A stretch of 5,342 bases of DNA, from NCBI GenBank assembly GCA_035252155.1, contig DATFDL010000052.1:1-5342 (forward strand), given 5' to 3'. This stretch comes from JAICLL01 sp035252155 (GTDB taxonomy: Bacteria; Planctomycetota; Planctomycetia; Pirellulales; JAICIG01). The notes under the pieces were generated by a model. That model had not been told where the DNA came from, did not search any database, and was given only the letters and a program-made list of their open reading frames with translations. Numbering within the stretch: position 1 is the stretch's first letter; each line of letters begins with the position of its first letter. The position numbers and the translations under genes were made by a program. Shown here one piece after another: positions 5,214 through 5,342 of this stretch.

Positions 5214-5342
5214 AGCTGGCATCCTTCCGCTTTTGGCCACTTTGCACGCAGCCACGGCTGAGCGAAGCGGCGATCGTCGCCAGTCGTCATCCGACGGGTT
5301 GGAAGCGTTTGGCCTCGGCGTGGCATACTAGGAGTGCGGGTC
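5214..5342. other. 129-nt 3' end of window, no gene seen
   Basis: After the hydrolase stop there is a small hairpin, GGCGA-TCG-TCGCC (5268-5280), without a T-run. Near the end, TTGGAA (5299-5304) and CATACT (5324-5329) sit 19 nt apart, each matching the sigma-70 elements at 4 of 6 positions. That could be a promoter for a gene beyond the window, but the match is poor. Confidence 0.3.

Overview
The window reads as high-GC bacterial chromosome, most likely from a planctomycete, perhaps of the Pirellulales type. That guess rests on three things: the SUF protein sequences, start codons with weak or no Shine-Dalgarno sequence, and intergenic regions full of short GC-rich palindromic repeats of a kind I recall from planctomycete genomes. 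It is an inference from memory, not a database match.

Layout, all genes on the + strand. A repeat fragment (1-22) leads into sufC (42-890). A 100-nt gap carrying a perfect 23-bp inverted repeat separates it from sufB (991-2397). A 433-nt gap crowded with palindromes follows, then sufD (2831-4135). After a plain 184-nt gap comes an exported SGNH/GDSL-hydrolase-like protein (4320-5213), and the last 129 nt hold no gene that I can support.

sufC, sufB and sufD encode the SufBC2D scaffold that assembles iron-sulfur clusters. SufC is the ATPase. SufB carries the sulfur-accepting and cluster-binding residues. SufD is its paralogous partner. Residues known to matter in the E. coli complex are present in all three, so the complex looks functional. 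No cysteine desulfurase (SufS), sulfur-transfer protein (SufE/SufU), A-type carrier or SufR-like regulator lies inside the window; they may lie upstream of position 1 or elsewhere. The SGNH protein looks like the neighbouring locus rather than a SUF component.

The genes are ordinary. The unusual part is the DNA between them: each of the three suf genes is preceded by a palindromic repeat, and the sufB-sufD gap stacks several different repeat families, including a perfect 27-bp inverted repeat interlocked with an 11-bp one. I see no convincing undescribed protein system. The repeats are the best candidates for follow-up.
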